Positions 30,261 to 39,888 of a DNA stretch of 41,216 nt are shown here, piece by piece. Within the stretch, counting starts at the first letter, position 1; each line of letters opens with the position of its first letter. Below the pieces are notes generated by a model. It was given only the letters and a program-made list of their open reading frames with translations, was not told where the DNA came from and ran no database searches. The DNA is from Triparma columacea (lineage: Eukaryota > Sar > Bolidophyceae > Parmales > Triparmaceae), in assembly GCA_030267965.1 (NCBI GenBank), contig BRYA01000995.1, positions 1 through 41,216 of the forward strand. The letters run 5' to 3'. Made by a program: the position numbers and the translations under genes.

Positions 30261-31653
30261 ATGAGTGCAATTTCCAAATCGGCTGCACCTTATTGTTTTC
30301 TTGCTGCAATTGTGGCGGCTGGCGTGGTCGCTGTGACTTCGCAGCGCATTGATCAGAAATCCGCAACCGGAAATGTGGCTGAGAGACTCGGTACGTTTCT
30401 CAAACCTGCTGCACACAACCCCCAGAAAACACCTCGATTCTGGTACCCTTTCTGCCACCTTGCAATGCCTGACCCATCCCTCCCGCCTCCCTCCGTACGC
30501 CCCCGCGCAGCCCGAAAGAATATCCTGTCGCTGCAGCCGTATCGTTGTGCGCGCGATGACTATGAGGAGGGAACCCTGCTTGATGCTAATGAGAATAGTT
30601 TGGGGCCAACTCAGCCTCGTCAAATGTCGAATCCGCTCTCTTTGGAGCGCTACCCCTCGCCATATCAGTGGGAACTGAAGACCCTCTACGCTGCCATTAG
30701 GGGTTGCAAGAAGGAGCAGTGAGTATTGCGGCTTTATTTGGTGTCTCTTGCAAACGTCTTCTAACCTCCCACAAATCCGCCCTCTCCCCCTCAGAATATT
30801 CGTCGGGGTCGGCTCCGACGAGGCCATCGACATGCTCTTTCGAATCTTCTGCAAGCCAGGCTTTGACAATGTCATTACCACCCCCCCCACCTACGGCATG
30901 TACAGCGTCTGCGCCAACGTCAACGATGTAGCCATCAAGAAGGTTCCCCTGACCCCCTCGTTCGACCTGAGGGTCGACGCGATGCTCAAGGTCGTAGACA
31001 AAAACACCAAGATGATCTTCGTCTGCTCGCCAGGGAACCCTACCGCCAAGTCCGTGCCCTCCTCTGACGTGGAGAAGCTGGCCGCCGCCTTCTCCGGTCT
31101 TGTCATCGTCGACGAGGCTTATGTGGACTTTGCCAAGAACGGCAGTATGACCCACCTTACCTCCAAGTACGACAACATCGTCGTCCTCCAGACCCTTAGC
31201 AAAGCCTTCGGCCTCGCGGGGATCCGGTGCGGCTTCGCCATCGGGCACCCCTCAGTAATCCAGCTCATGAACAACGTCAAAGCTCCCTACAACCTCAACT
31301 CCCTCACATCCGAGCGCGCGATCAAGGCCCTCCAGAGCATGGACGTCCTCAAGGACAACATGGCCAAGATCCTCCAGGAGAGGGAAAGGGTGACGTCCGC
31401 CCTCAACGCCCTCCCCTTTGTTGTCAGGGTCTGCGAGAGTGACAGCAACTTCCTTCTCTTCGAGCTCAAGTCCGACGCCAAGAAGGTCTACCAGACCATG
31501 GCGGACACCTTTCAGGTCGTGGCTAGGTACAGGGGGGCGGAGATACACTGTAAGGAGTGCATAAGGGTCACGATAGGAAAGAGGGAAGAGAATGACATCT
31601 TCCTTGGAGCTCTAGAGGGAGCTTGGGAGGCCGTCGTCGGTTCCAACATTTGA
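30261..31653 (+). CDS. hisC: Histidinol-phosphate aminotransferase
   Basis: Exons joined at 30718|30795 (phase 2, GTGAGT..CTCAG). A further probable intron, 30391-30510, is 120 nt and stop-free: donor GTACGT, long pyrimidine tract, CGCAG. Removing it joins A-E-R-L to A-R-K-N-I-L-S-L-Q-P-Y, the usual start of the enzyme, giving 398 residues rather than 438. Hallmarks: L-L-D-A-N-E-N-S near the start, R-Y-P-S-P-Y, G-S-D-E-A-I-D, C-S-P-G-N-P-T, V-D-E-A-Y-V-D-F, and the PLP lysine in T-L-S-K-A-F-G-L-A-G-I-R (K289 if unspliced, K249 if spliced). The reaction is imidazole acetol-phosphate plus glutamate to histidinol phosphate, in histidine synthesis. The N-terminus has a hydrophobic segment (FLAAIVAAGVVAV), possibly a targeting signal or anchor, without an obvious ASAFAP motif. 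Confidence 0.93.
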
Positions 31654-31776
31654 GGGTTTGGGGGGCGTTGTGTGGGAGGAGAGAAGAAGAGGTGGAGAGA
31701 TGGGAATAAGACGAACGACGCGACAAGTAAAACCCATCTTGTTTTGAAATACAAATTGCACATAATGATACTACCA

Positions 31777-34700
31777 TCACCTTGTTTTCTTTTTGCCCGC
31801 CCTCCTCTTGTTGATCTTCCCGTCCGCGGAGATCCTCCACTTGTTCGCCCATCCCTGTGCCGGTCCGATGCCGCCTGTGTTCTGGATGACGTCCTCATGG
31901 TGGTCGTTGGCCACCAGCAAGTGTTTCTTTCCCGCGTCCTCGCTGATGGTCGTTCCTAAGGTGAAGAGACGGTACAGATTAGTTAGAGGAATTGCGGGAC
32001 CAGGAATGTATCCAGGATGAAGGGTATTGTGGTGTATTAATATAGTGAATCCATCCTCACCTAACTTGATCTTCCTCACGGGGGTGCTGAACTGCACATG
32101 AACGCCCTTCTCAGGGACCTTGCTGTCCTCCCAGAGCTTGAGTTCGCCCTTGTTCACCCTGACGTCCACAACCATGAGGCCCTGGAGCCTCTCAAGGTCG
32201 GCGACCCTGAAGTGTTTGAGGTCGATGTTGTTGTTTGAGAAGTCTGCGAACTTGAGCTTGGAGCAGCGCTGGATACCCTCAATCGTTTTGAACTCGTTGT
32301 GGCTCACGTCCAGCTTCTTGAGCTCCTTGCACGACCCGACCTTCAGCTTCCCCTCCAGGTAGTTCAGGCTGATGTCCACAACGATGAGTTTCGTCTGATA
32401 CTTAAGGCTGGGGGGCTCCCCCTCGAGTTGATTGGAGTGCAAGATGAGATGGGTAAGGTTTGTTAGCTCTCTGAGGCTTTTTGGTATCTTCCCCTTCATC
32501 CTGTTTCCGCTCAGGTTGAGAGTCCGAAGGCTATTGAGGTCTCCGATGAATTCCGGAATCCCGAATTTCTCGCCCAGATAGTTCTTGGACATATCGAGGC
32601 TGCGGGGGGGGTGGGGGGGGGTGGGGGGGGTAAGTCACTGGGCAGCGGCTTGAGACGTCACGTATTTCCTTCGTTCTCACCTCTCTAGCTTTGTCAAGCC
32701 AACTACGAAGTCAATCTCGCCCCTCAAATTGTTGTTGCTGAGGTCGAGGCTGACGAGGTCTTGAAATCTCTCTAGTTCTGGAAGGAACGTATTGATACTA
32801 CCGAGAAGCAAGTTATTGCTGCCTGACATATCGAGGCTCTCCAATCCGTGGCAATTCTTGGGGGGCTCTAGTGAGGCAAGCGAAAGCCTTGACGAAGAGA
32901 GGGATGCATTTGGGGCGCTGAAGTCTATGGACTCAACCTCATCGAAGACGAGGTCAACATCGTCATTGGAAGGTAGGGGTTGGAGGTGAGGAGGGGGAAG
33001 GGGGGAGGTGGGCAGAGTATCAGTTGTTTGTGTTGTTGTGGGTGTGGGTGTGGCTGTGGCTGTGGTTGTGGTTGTGGTTGTGGGCGTGGTTGTGGGCGTG
33101 GTTGTGGGCGTGGTTGTGGTTGTGGTTGTGGTTGTGGTTGTGGTTGTGGTTGTGGTTGTGGGCGTGGTTGTGGGTGTGGGTGTGGGTGTGGGTGTGGGTG
33201 TGGTTGTGGCTGTCATAGCGGCTGTGGGTTTGGGTGTGGGTGTGGATGTAGCTGTATCCATCGCGGTTGCGGCTGTAGCTGTGGCTGTGGATGTAGCTGT
33301 ATCGTCCCAGGGCTCGATGTTGTCGAAGTTCTCGAGATCGTCACTCCATGGGTGGCTGGACCACCTGTTTTCTGGTTTCGTTTCAATTGAGTGTTTCACG
33401 TCGCTCTCAAATCTCCATGCTTCCTCCGCTGTTCCTTTGTTCATTATCTTCAGGTTTCCTTTCCACCTTAGCCCATCATCCTGATATGAGGCTTCGCACC
33501 CGTCAAAAGGCCAATCCTCTTCATTTTCGACTTGCTCTATGGCTGTGGCTGTGGTTGCGGCCGTGGTCGTTAAGTTCTCTACTCCCCCCGCCGCCTCCTC
33601 TCCATCTCCCCCCCCCGCCTCCTCTCCCTCAGATGAAGAGTACCCATCAAACTCCCCAGGCTCCGGTAAGAACAAGGTATTGGTTATTTTGGCCTTAAGC
33701 GTCTTGAGACCTCGGCACTTGGCCATTATCTCCTCAATATCATCTGGCTCCAAAGCCAAGACAACCAAATTCTTGAGCTGCTCCTTGCAGAAATCAATGC
33801 ACCGCGTAATTGGGAAGTCGGTGGCAATCGCCGCCTCATTGTAGGTCCGTTCGGTGCATAAGAGAGAAAGGTCGAGGGTGATAATGTTGGGGAACTAGGG
33901 AACGAAGAGTGAAGGTATCGTTAGTTTTACATCGATATTAATATACCCCTGACCTCCACCCTTCTCTTCAAACGCCATTCTTACCTGCTCAATCACCCTT
34001 TCTTCGTACAATTTCCAGTTCCAGCTCTGCCTTGATTTCTCCCCCCTCCTCTGTGAGCACACAGCTATTTCCGTCACTACTTTCTTGGTTCTCTCCGGTA
34101 TGAGGTTCGGGAGCTTTTCGTGGCTCTTGAAATTTTGCTTTATATGGTCCTTGAGCAGTGGGTCGTTGCAGTAGACCCTGCAGATGCCCTCTAGTTTCTT
34201 CAGTCTGGGGAACCGAAGCTGCAGTGATGGGGGTTTGTCAGAAATGAATGAGCGAAGCGAATTGCGAAGAGATTGCGTTGCTTTCTCGGGTGGTTCTCAC
34301 CTGGACCCTGATTATGTCCTTGTATCTCCAATACTCTCTGTCAACATTCACGTGGAACCCTGGCTTAGCAAGGGACATCTTCTCGAGGTTGGGAAGGTAC
34401 GGATTGTCGTCGTAAACATTCCTCCCTGCCTTCGTCAGCTTCTTCTTGAGGAGAAGCCGGGGGGGGAAAGTGATGAGGAGTTGGTCCTCGAAGATGTCCC
34501 ACCTCCTGCAGACCACGCTCTTGACAAGCGGATGAAGGGTCCATCGGATATGCTTGGAAAGGGATGACAAGGGGTGTATCGTTTCGTTGTCGGAGATGAA
34601 GCCCTGCTGAACGACTAGTTCAAACACGAGCGTGAGTAAATCGAGTCGCTTCTCCCAATACATTCCCTGTGAGATGTTCCATTTTCCCTTTTTCATGCGC

Positions 34701-34882
34701 TCTTTGAGCCGAGATTCTTCCTCAGCTTGTTTTTCAAAAACTGTCGCTGGTCTGGCCCTCTTTGGTGTTTGAGACGGTTTGTTTTCTTTTCCTCCGTCCT
34801 GTTTCGGGCCCGAAGTCCTCGCCTTTTTCTTGGGAGGGACTTTGGAGCCTCCCCCAGATACGGCTCCGAAAAGGGCCATCAT
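31777..34882 (-). CDS. Leucine-rich-repeat protein with Thr-Pro linker, five exons
   Basis: Exons 34882-34301, 34218-33985, 33894-32681, 32599-32061 and 31955-31777 join in frame (phases 0, 0, 2, 1) to give 915 residues. Residues 1-60 carry two nuclear-localisation-like clusters (P-P-K-K-K-A-R, P-K-R-A-R-P). Residues ~90-330 are helical, with an LRR-like start (F-P-N-I-I-T-L-D-L-S). A Thr/Pro run (about 420-520) precedes plant-type LRRs: L-V-S-L-D-L-S-N-N-N-L-R-G, L-D-M-S-K-N-Y-L-G, L-R-T-L-N-L-S-G-N-R-M-K-G-K-I-P, with the intron at 32680 cutting inside one LRR (E-S|L-D-M-S). The C-terminus is basic (K-R-R-A-G-K-K-K-T-R). LRRs bind proteins; the partner is unknown. There is no signal peptide or membrane helix. 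The architecture recalls F-box/LRR adaptors but no clear F-box is seen. Intron 3 has an extreme pyrimidine tract of C-runs. Confidence 0.82.
33020..33330. repeat. Hexanucleotide-type repeat coding a Thr/Pro run
   Basis: On the plus strand this is (GGTTGT)n and (GGGTGT)n with interruptions; on the coding minus strand it is ACAACC/ACACCC, giving Thr-Thr and Thr-Pro pairs in the LRR protein. Stop codons are absent in several frames, producing overlapping spurious frames on the plus strand. Expansion or contraction in 6-bp steps keeps frame. Confidence 0.9.
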
Positions 34883-35092
34883 CTTTTATTGTGTAAGTGG
34901 TGGAAAGGGGGGGTGAAGTTACGATGAGGGGGGAGAGAACGCCAAGATGAGCTGAATGCGTTTGCTGGTCTCCCCAATAAGTAGATTCAATGAAACTTTT
35001 GAAAAAGGGTCAAATGATCTCAGGTCTTGCTTAGACTATTACTACAAATGAATATTTCTTTCTCTCGCTTCCATCACGGCAATAGCTCTAAA

Positions 35093-35956
35093 TTAGTTTT
35101 CCCGTCTTATCTCTTCCCTCTCCTCCCCTTCAATCCATATCGTCGCAGCTCGTCTCCGAGCCTTGGTTGGATTGACAGTGTGAAGGATACGCCTACTGTC
35201 AAAAACTACCATCGTCCCGCCCTTAGGTCGGACCCTCACGACCTCCTTGGCCGTATTTCCGACCGTATCGTCCTCGTCTGCACCTATAAAAAGCTCCAGC
35301 TCTCCTCCGTCATCATCTCCCCAGTCAGAATCATTCAAATACATTATCGCAGTCACAGCTCTATTCCTGTACGGCCTCGCTCTCCAGTACTCCACTAGCC
35401 CAACTTTTTCTAATTCGTGCCCCAACGTGGCGTTGTCACGATGGGGGCGGTACCCGATCTTAGAACCAGGGGAGAATACCGCAACCTGACAATCCAGTGG
35501 GACCATGTGGGAATGCGTCATGGTATAAGAAGGCACTGCCGCGTCCAACTGAGCCGCAACGCCCCTAAGGACCGATAAAATCTTTCGAATGCCCTCGTCG
35601 ACGCCGTCCTCGTCCCTTATGATGGCCACTTGGTCTTGTCTGATCTCTTGGCTATTCATTGACATCCAGTCCTTGGCATTTACATTGTCTATGGCAATTC
35701 TAGAGTCAGTCACGACTCCCATGTCGACTGCGCGTGAAATCACCGCGTACCCAACCTCGTTAAGCTGCTTGATATGAGACGGGAGGAATAGGGGGGGGTG
35801 ATCCTTGCCCCTGCAGGCATCACTTGGAGTGGAGCATTCAAAGTCGGGCGTCAAGTAAGCCTCGAGCATCACTCCGCTGCATGTAGCCACCAATCCAAAG
35901 AGCGCAACAGAGTCAAAGCTCAACCCCTGGACTATCCTTTTTCCCCTCGATGCCAT
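35093..35956 (-). CDS. 2-oxoglutarate/Fe(II) oxygenase (prolyl-4-hydroxylase-like)
   Basis: Single exon, 287 residues from the chosen ATG at 35956. Iron ligands fit the H-x-D..H pattern: H172 and D174 in Y-R-P-H-R-D-N, and H259 in R-I-L-H-T-V-N-P. The core includes A-V-T-A-I-M-Y-L-N-D-S-D-W-G-D-D-D-G-G-E-L and G-G-T-M-V-V-F-D-S-R, as in prolyl-4-hydroxylase-type enzymes; an Arg in R-R-R-A-A-T-I-W could bind 2-oxoglutarate. A hydrophobic helix near residues 15-35 suggests a type II membrane anchor, as in ER or Golgi P4H. Such enzymes hydroxylate proline or other side chains; the substrate here is unknown. An upstream in-frame ATG at 36136 would add 60 residues that look like untranslated sequence and overlap the divergent promoter. 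Confidence 0.85.
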   Translation of the reverse strand: MASRGKRIVQGLSFDSVALFGLVATCSGVMLEAYLTPDFECSTPSDACRGKDHPPLFLPSHIKQLNEVGYAVISRAVDMGVVTDSRIAIDNVNAKDWMSMNSQEIRQDQVAIIRDEDGVDEGIRKILSVLRGVAAQLDAAVPSYTMTHSHMVPLDCQVAVFSPGSKIGYRPHRDNATLGHELEKVGLVEYWRARPYRNRAVTAIMYLNDSDWGDDDGGELELFIGADEDDTVGNTAKEVVRVRPKGGTMVVFDSRRILHTVNPTKARRRAATIWIEGEEREEIRREN

Positions 35957-36141
35957 GCAAAAATTGATGAATGAGGCACGATGGGACGTGTTGCTTAATG
36001 TATGGCGGTTCTGATTGTAGTAGTGTAGTACTTGTAGGTTGAAATAGACTGAGGGGATAGGAGAGTGGAGCATGCAAGATAATTTCTCGACACACAAAAA
36101 AAAACAGAGGAGCAGAGGAGGAGTGGAAAACATCAAGCTTT
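35957..36141. promoter_or_regulatory. Divergent promoter, oxygenase / large helical protein
   Basis: The 185 bp between two divergent start codons. Contains an A-run (AAAAAAAAA near 36097) and no recognised element. Inferred from orientation. Confidence 0.4.
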
Positions 36142-39100
36142 ATGGTTTTAATTCCGCCATGTGGGGACCTGCTTTGCATGTGGGACGTACGATTGAATCT
36201 GGTAAGTTGCTTTCATCATTTCGTTTGAACGTGTTCCTTTGTCTTTCCCATGATTTGGCTCGTCCCCCTCGTCCTCTGCCGCCGAGCTTGGAAGTGTCAT
36301 TTTATCCCCTGATAGTCACCTTTATTGCCCACGTGGCCGCTTATCGAGAAAATTAGTAGCAAGTTAGTTCCAGAAGCACAAAGTTGTACCGCACCCACGC
36401 ACACCTTTTCTCAAAACTAAACTTTACAACATCGACTCACTCCCTCCACCCCCATTCCTCCCCTCTCCAACTACCTTCAGAATAATGCGACGGTCGATGA
36501 GAATTCTAGCTCTGTTCAAAGCTCGGGGAATGCATCCTCGTCGCAGATACGTTCCAAGAATAGCACCATAGACTCCAAGGTGATCATGCAGTGGGGGGAG
36601 GTGAGAAAAAAAGGACAAGCCAAGGAGCGCGGCGACTACATTGCAAAACGCATATAAGTATTTTGTATCTAGCATTGCGTGCCGTTTACTAATCCATCCC
36701 TCGCCTCCCCCCCGCTTCCCACATTCGCAGTACCTCCGACTTGGAACGAATGATCTCCCCCCCCAAATGACTCCCCGCGACTTCTGCCAGAAAGGTCTCT
36801 CCCTGCTGTGCAGAGTATTTTTGCACAAGAAGAAGTTGAAGAGCAGGATTCAGATGGTCGCGCAGATCCCTGCCAAGATGGTGGACCTTGCCATTCAGGA
36901 GTATGAGGGCGCTGCTGAGGGCGGAGGGGGGCAACAGCGGCAGCAGCAGCAGCTGCCCTTCGCGCAAACGGCTCCCTCCACCTCTTCTCTGCCCTCCTCC
37001 TTCTCCAACCCCTGCGCCCTCCCCTCCGACCTCTTTGCCGCTTTCACTCGCCTTTACTGCCCCGACTTCAAGACCGAAACCGTCCTCCAAGTCTGCGTCC
37101 TCGTCAGGGAGCAGCATCGCCTGTGGGAATTTCTGGCTCCCTACCACGACCCGACGACTCTGTCTAACATGTCAGGGTTGTACCTCAACGGCGTACTGAA
37201 CGCCTTGAAGTTTTTGCTGGACATCGTCCCTGCGACTAAGGACGACAAGTGGATAAAGATGAGGTGAGAGCGAGGAGGAGCAGTGTAGTAACGAATCAAT
37301 GCGCTTCGTATTTTATTCCGCTTGCTTCACTGATCGCACCATCTTAACGAATTGCGCAACCCGCCTCGCTCATTGCAGCCAATTCCTATCAAAGACGGCG
37401 CTGCAGGTTGCCAAGAGTATCGTCGACGGCCGACAGCAACCCTCCAGCTATCCACACCTCCTTCCAGACCTCATTACAATTATTGCGAGATTCCTGTCGC
37501 TAGACCAGGACATTTACGAGGACTTCAGGTCTGAGATCCTCGAACAGCTTCCTAACTCGCTACCTCTGCAGCACATCCTCGTCCCTGAGTTCGCCACGGG
37601 AGTCGCCAACAATGAGAGCCGGGTCAAGGAAGACATGGCGTCTGGGATCCTCCGGATATATCTCCACTACGCCCCCATGTCGAAGGGGGGGGACCTCCTG
37701 AGGCTGACCAAGGAGGCAGTGGGGGTCTCCAAGTACTGCTACAAGCTGATTTCCGCGGGGGGGCTCAAGGGCATGGAGAGAGCGTTGGCGAGGGAGCTGC
37801 TGATCAACTTTTACGACGGAGGAGGAGTGGAGACCCAAGAGTTCCTTCTAAATGTTTCCGTGGGGGAGAAGAACGAGTTTGCCAGGTGAGCGAAGCGGCG
37901 AGCGAAGTGAGCTGTTTCGAGAGCGTTGCTGTTTGCTCGATGAAGAGGTTACTCACAACGACTCGGTCTCTATGATACGTTGCGACGTTTATTACGGCGA
38001 CGCGCGCGATGAAGTAACACCAGCAACTTCAATGGCTGCCCATTAAAATTAACCACCGATCCCTCCCCTCCTCTCATTCACTCACTCAATCCCCCCCAGG
38101 CTTGTGGCACAGGAGATTTTTGCAAGTTTCGCGGTAAGCATGAAGGCCATGACGAAAGGATTCCTTGCTGTTGCAATGGAGAAGGCGGTGAGGGTGGAGA
38201 CTACGCCCGGCGAGAGGAGCTGGCTATTGAGGGCGGTTGAGAGATGCGGAGATGAGCACATTCCTTGGGATAACCAGCTGCTGTACAATCAGATCGCGGA
38301 CATCGTTACGAACCCGGAGAGAATGATTGAGATTAGGTTGACACTTGCGAGGGTGCTGGGGAGGTTCCTTTGGAGGGGAGACCTAAAGGGGAAAGGGATG
38401 TTTACGGGATATATATACGAAGGGCTGAGCATGTTGAAGGGTGAGCTTGAGTGGGATGAGAAGAAGAGTATGGAGTTGTTGGTCCTGCTGGAGGTATTGA
38501 GGGGTTGGTGTAGAGAGCCGACAACAGACAAGGGGGACGAACAAAGGATAAGGGTAGAGGGGATGCTTGTCCATCATTTGAAGTTCATTCTCGTCAACAT
38601 CCTGCAAATTGACTTCAGCGGGGGGGTGGGAGGTAGTGGGGGGAACCCCGCAATCACTGTGAAGGCGAGGATACTTGAAGGGTGCTTGGAGGTGCTTTCG
38701 GCTTGTAAGGTTAAAGGTGAGAGTAGGAGTGGAAGGGGAGGGGAGGATGGCTGTTGACGAAATACCCTACAGGGGGGCGAATAATAATCGATACGCCTAA
38801 CCCATGCATTCCCCAACCCCTCCTAACGCAGGATGGAGCGGGGACTCGCACCTGGACGACGTGGTTAGGAAACTTGAGTGGTACTTCAGTGGGGCGAACG
38901 CAACAGTGAATGGGAAGACCAATACGATGAGCAGTAGTAGTGGGGGTAGCGGGAGTATCAGTGGAGTGGAAAAGGAAAAGGAAAAGAAAAAGAAAAGGAA
39001 GAGGAACGAACAGAGAGGGAACTCGGACGTCAAGGCCATGGCGAGGGGGGAGGACCAAGAGGCCTTCATCAGGGTGGTCATGAGAACGCTCCTTATGGCG

Positions 39101-39823
39101 GACAAGGTCGAGGAAATTTCGGATGGATTAGCCCAGGGTGGGGAGCAAGATGTAAGGCGAGCGAAGCGAGATGTAAGGCGAGCGAAGCGAGATGTCTTGT
39201 GGTTGTGTAATGACATAAACGCCAGCACGGCTGCTCTGAGGAACAAACAACAACAGCAAATGTCAACGCTTCTGCTCACATCCCCCCCTTCCCCCTTACC
39301 TTTTTCACTGTCGCCGCCTCAAACACAGAACACCCAAATGATGGAGAACAAGGAAGCGCGCATGAACAGAGTCCGTAACTTGCTCGGTGCCATCCTCAAC
39401 ATGCTGGACCACTCCAGGCAGGGTGATTCACTGGCCATCCTGAAGTGCCTTAAGAGCCTCCGGGGCATTGAAAGGGGTGTTGAGGTCGCGCAGAGGCTGA
39501 GCTGCGTCGACGACAGGAAAAAGGAGGCGTATATGAGATACATCAAGGGACAGGGGGCAGACGCGCTGGCTGATATCGATGGGTTCGGAGGGGAAGAGTT
39601 CGAGAAGAGAGCCGGGAGGCAGGCGATTACGAGGAGGGCGAAGTTTGGGGAGGCCACAGGGGTGGTCATCGAAAGGGGGTCGGACGTATTTTCGATAGAC
39701 GACGTTCTGGTTGTTGTACCGCAGGGTAAGGGGGATGTAAAACTGGCGAGGAACGTCAAAAACAAAGGGACGAGGGTGGGAAGAGTTACGGGAGGAGGCA
39801 CCTTGGCTGTAGCTGCGACATAA
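36142..39823 (+). CDS. Large helical protein of unknown function, six or seven exons
   Basis: Exons 36142-36201, 36481-36600, 36731-37263, 37379-37885, 38100-38716 and 38832-39823 join in frame (phases 0, 0, 2, 2, 1). The last is probably split by a stop-free 177-nt intron at 39152-39328 (GTAAGG..ACACAG with a strong pyrimidine tract); splicing gives 883 residues, retention 942. The start at 36142 is the only nearby ATG whose frame (phase 0 at the 36201 donor) fits exon 2. The product is rich in amphipathic helices (e.g. A-F-T-R-L-Y-C-P-D-F, L-L-P-D-L-I-T-I-I-A-R-F-L, R-L-T-L-A-R-V-L-G-R-F-L) with Gln/Ser/Gly-rich insertions. It has no signal peptide or membrane helix. I do not recognise the family; a HEAT-like or adaptor-type scaffold is possible. 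Intron 4 opens with a GTGAGCGAAGC motif. Confidence 0.68.
39151..39192 (+). repeat. 21-bp tandem duplication of a donor-like element
   Basis: Two perfect 21-bp copies (39151-39171 and 39172-39192), each TGTAAGGCGAGCGAAGCGAGA. Each contains a GTAAGG donor candidate in the same phase, at 39152 and 39173. If exonic, they encode a duplicated R-R-A-K-R-D-V heptad. If this is the start of an intron, either donor keeps frame, differing by seven residues. Confidence 0.85.
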
Positions 39824-39888
39824 CGAAGGCAAACTTTGTTGTTGGGAATTTTTTTGTGTAACATACAGCGCCTGAATATTATGGCCCT

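Noticed and set aside
32980..33484. Plus-strand Cys/Gly/Val-rich frames opposite the LRR gene
   Set aside because: Antisense translations of the ACAACC-type repeat; no domain, and the minus-strand gene is well supported on both sides.
36072..36356. Start of the helical gene at 36072 or 36159
   Set aside because: Both ATGs are in a frame that reaches the 36201 donor in phase 1, which would put a stop at the beginning of exon 2; only the ATG at 36142 gives phase 0.
36424..36828. 134-codon minus-strand frame
   Set aside because: Overlaps exons 2-3 and intron 2 of the plus-strand helical gene and has no recognisable domain.
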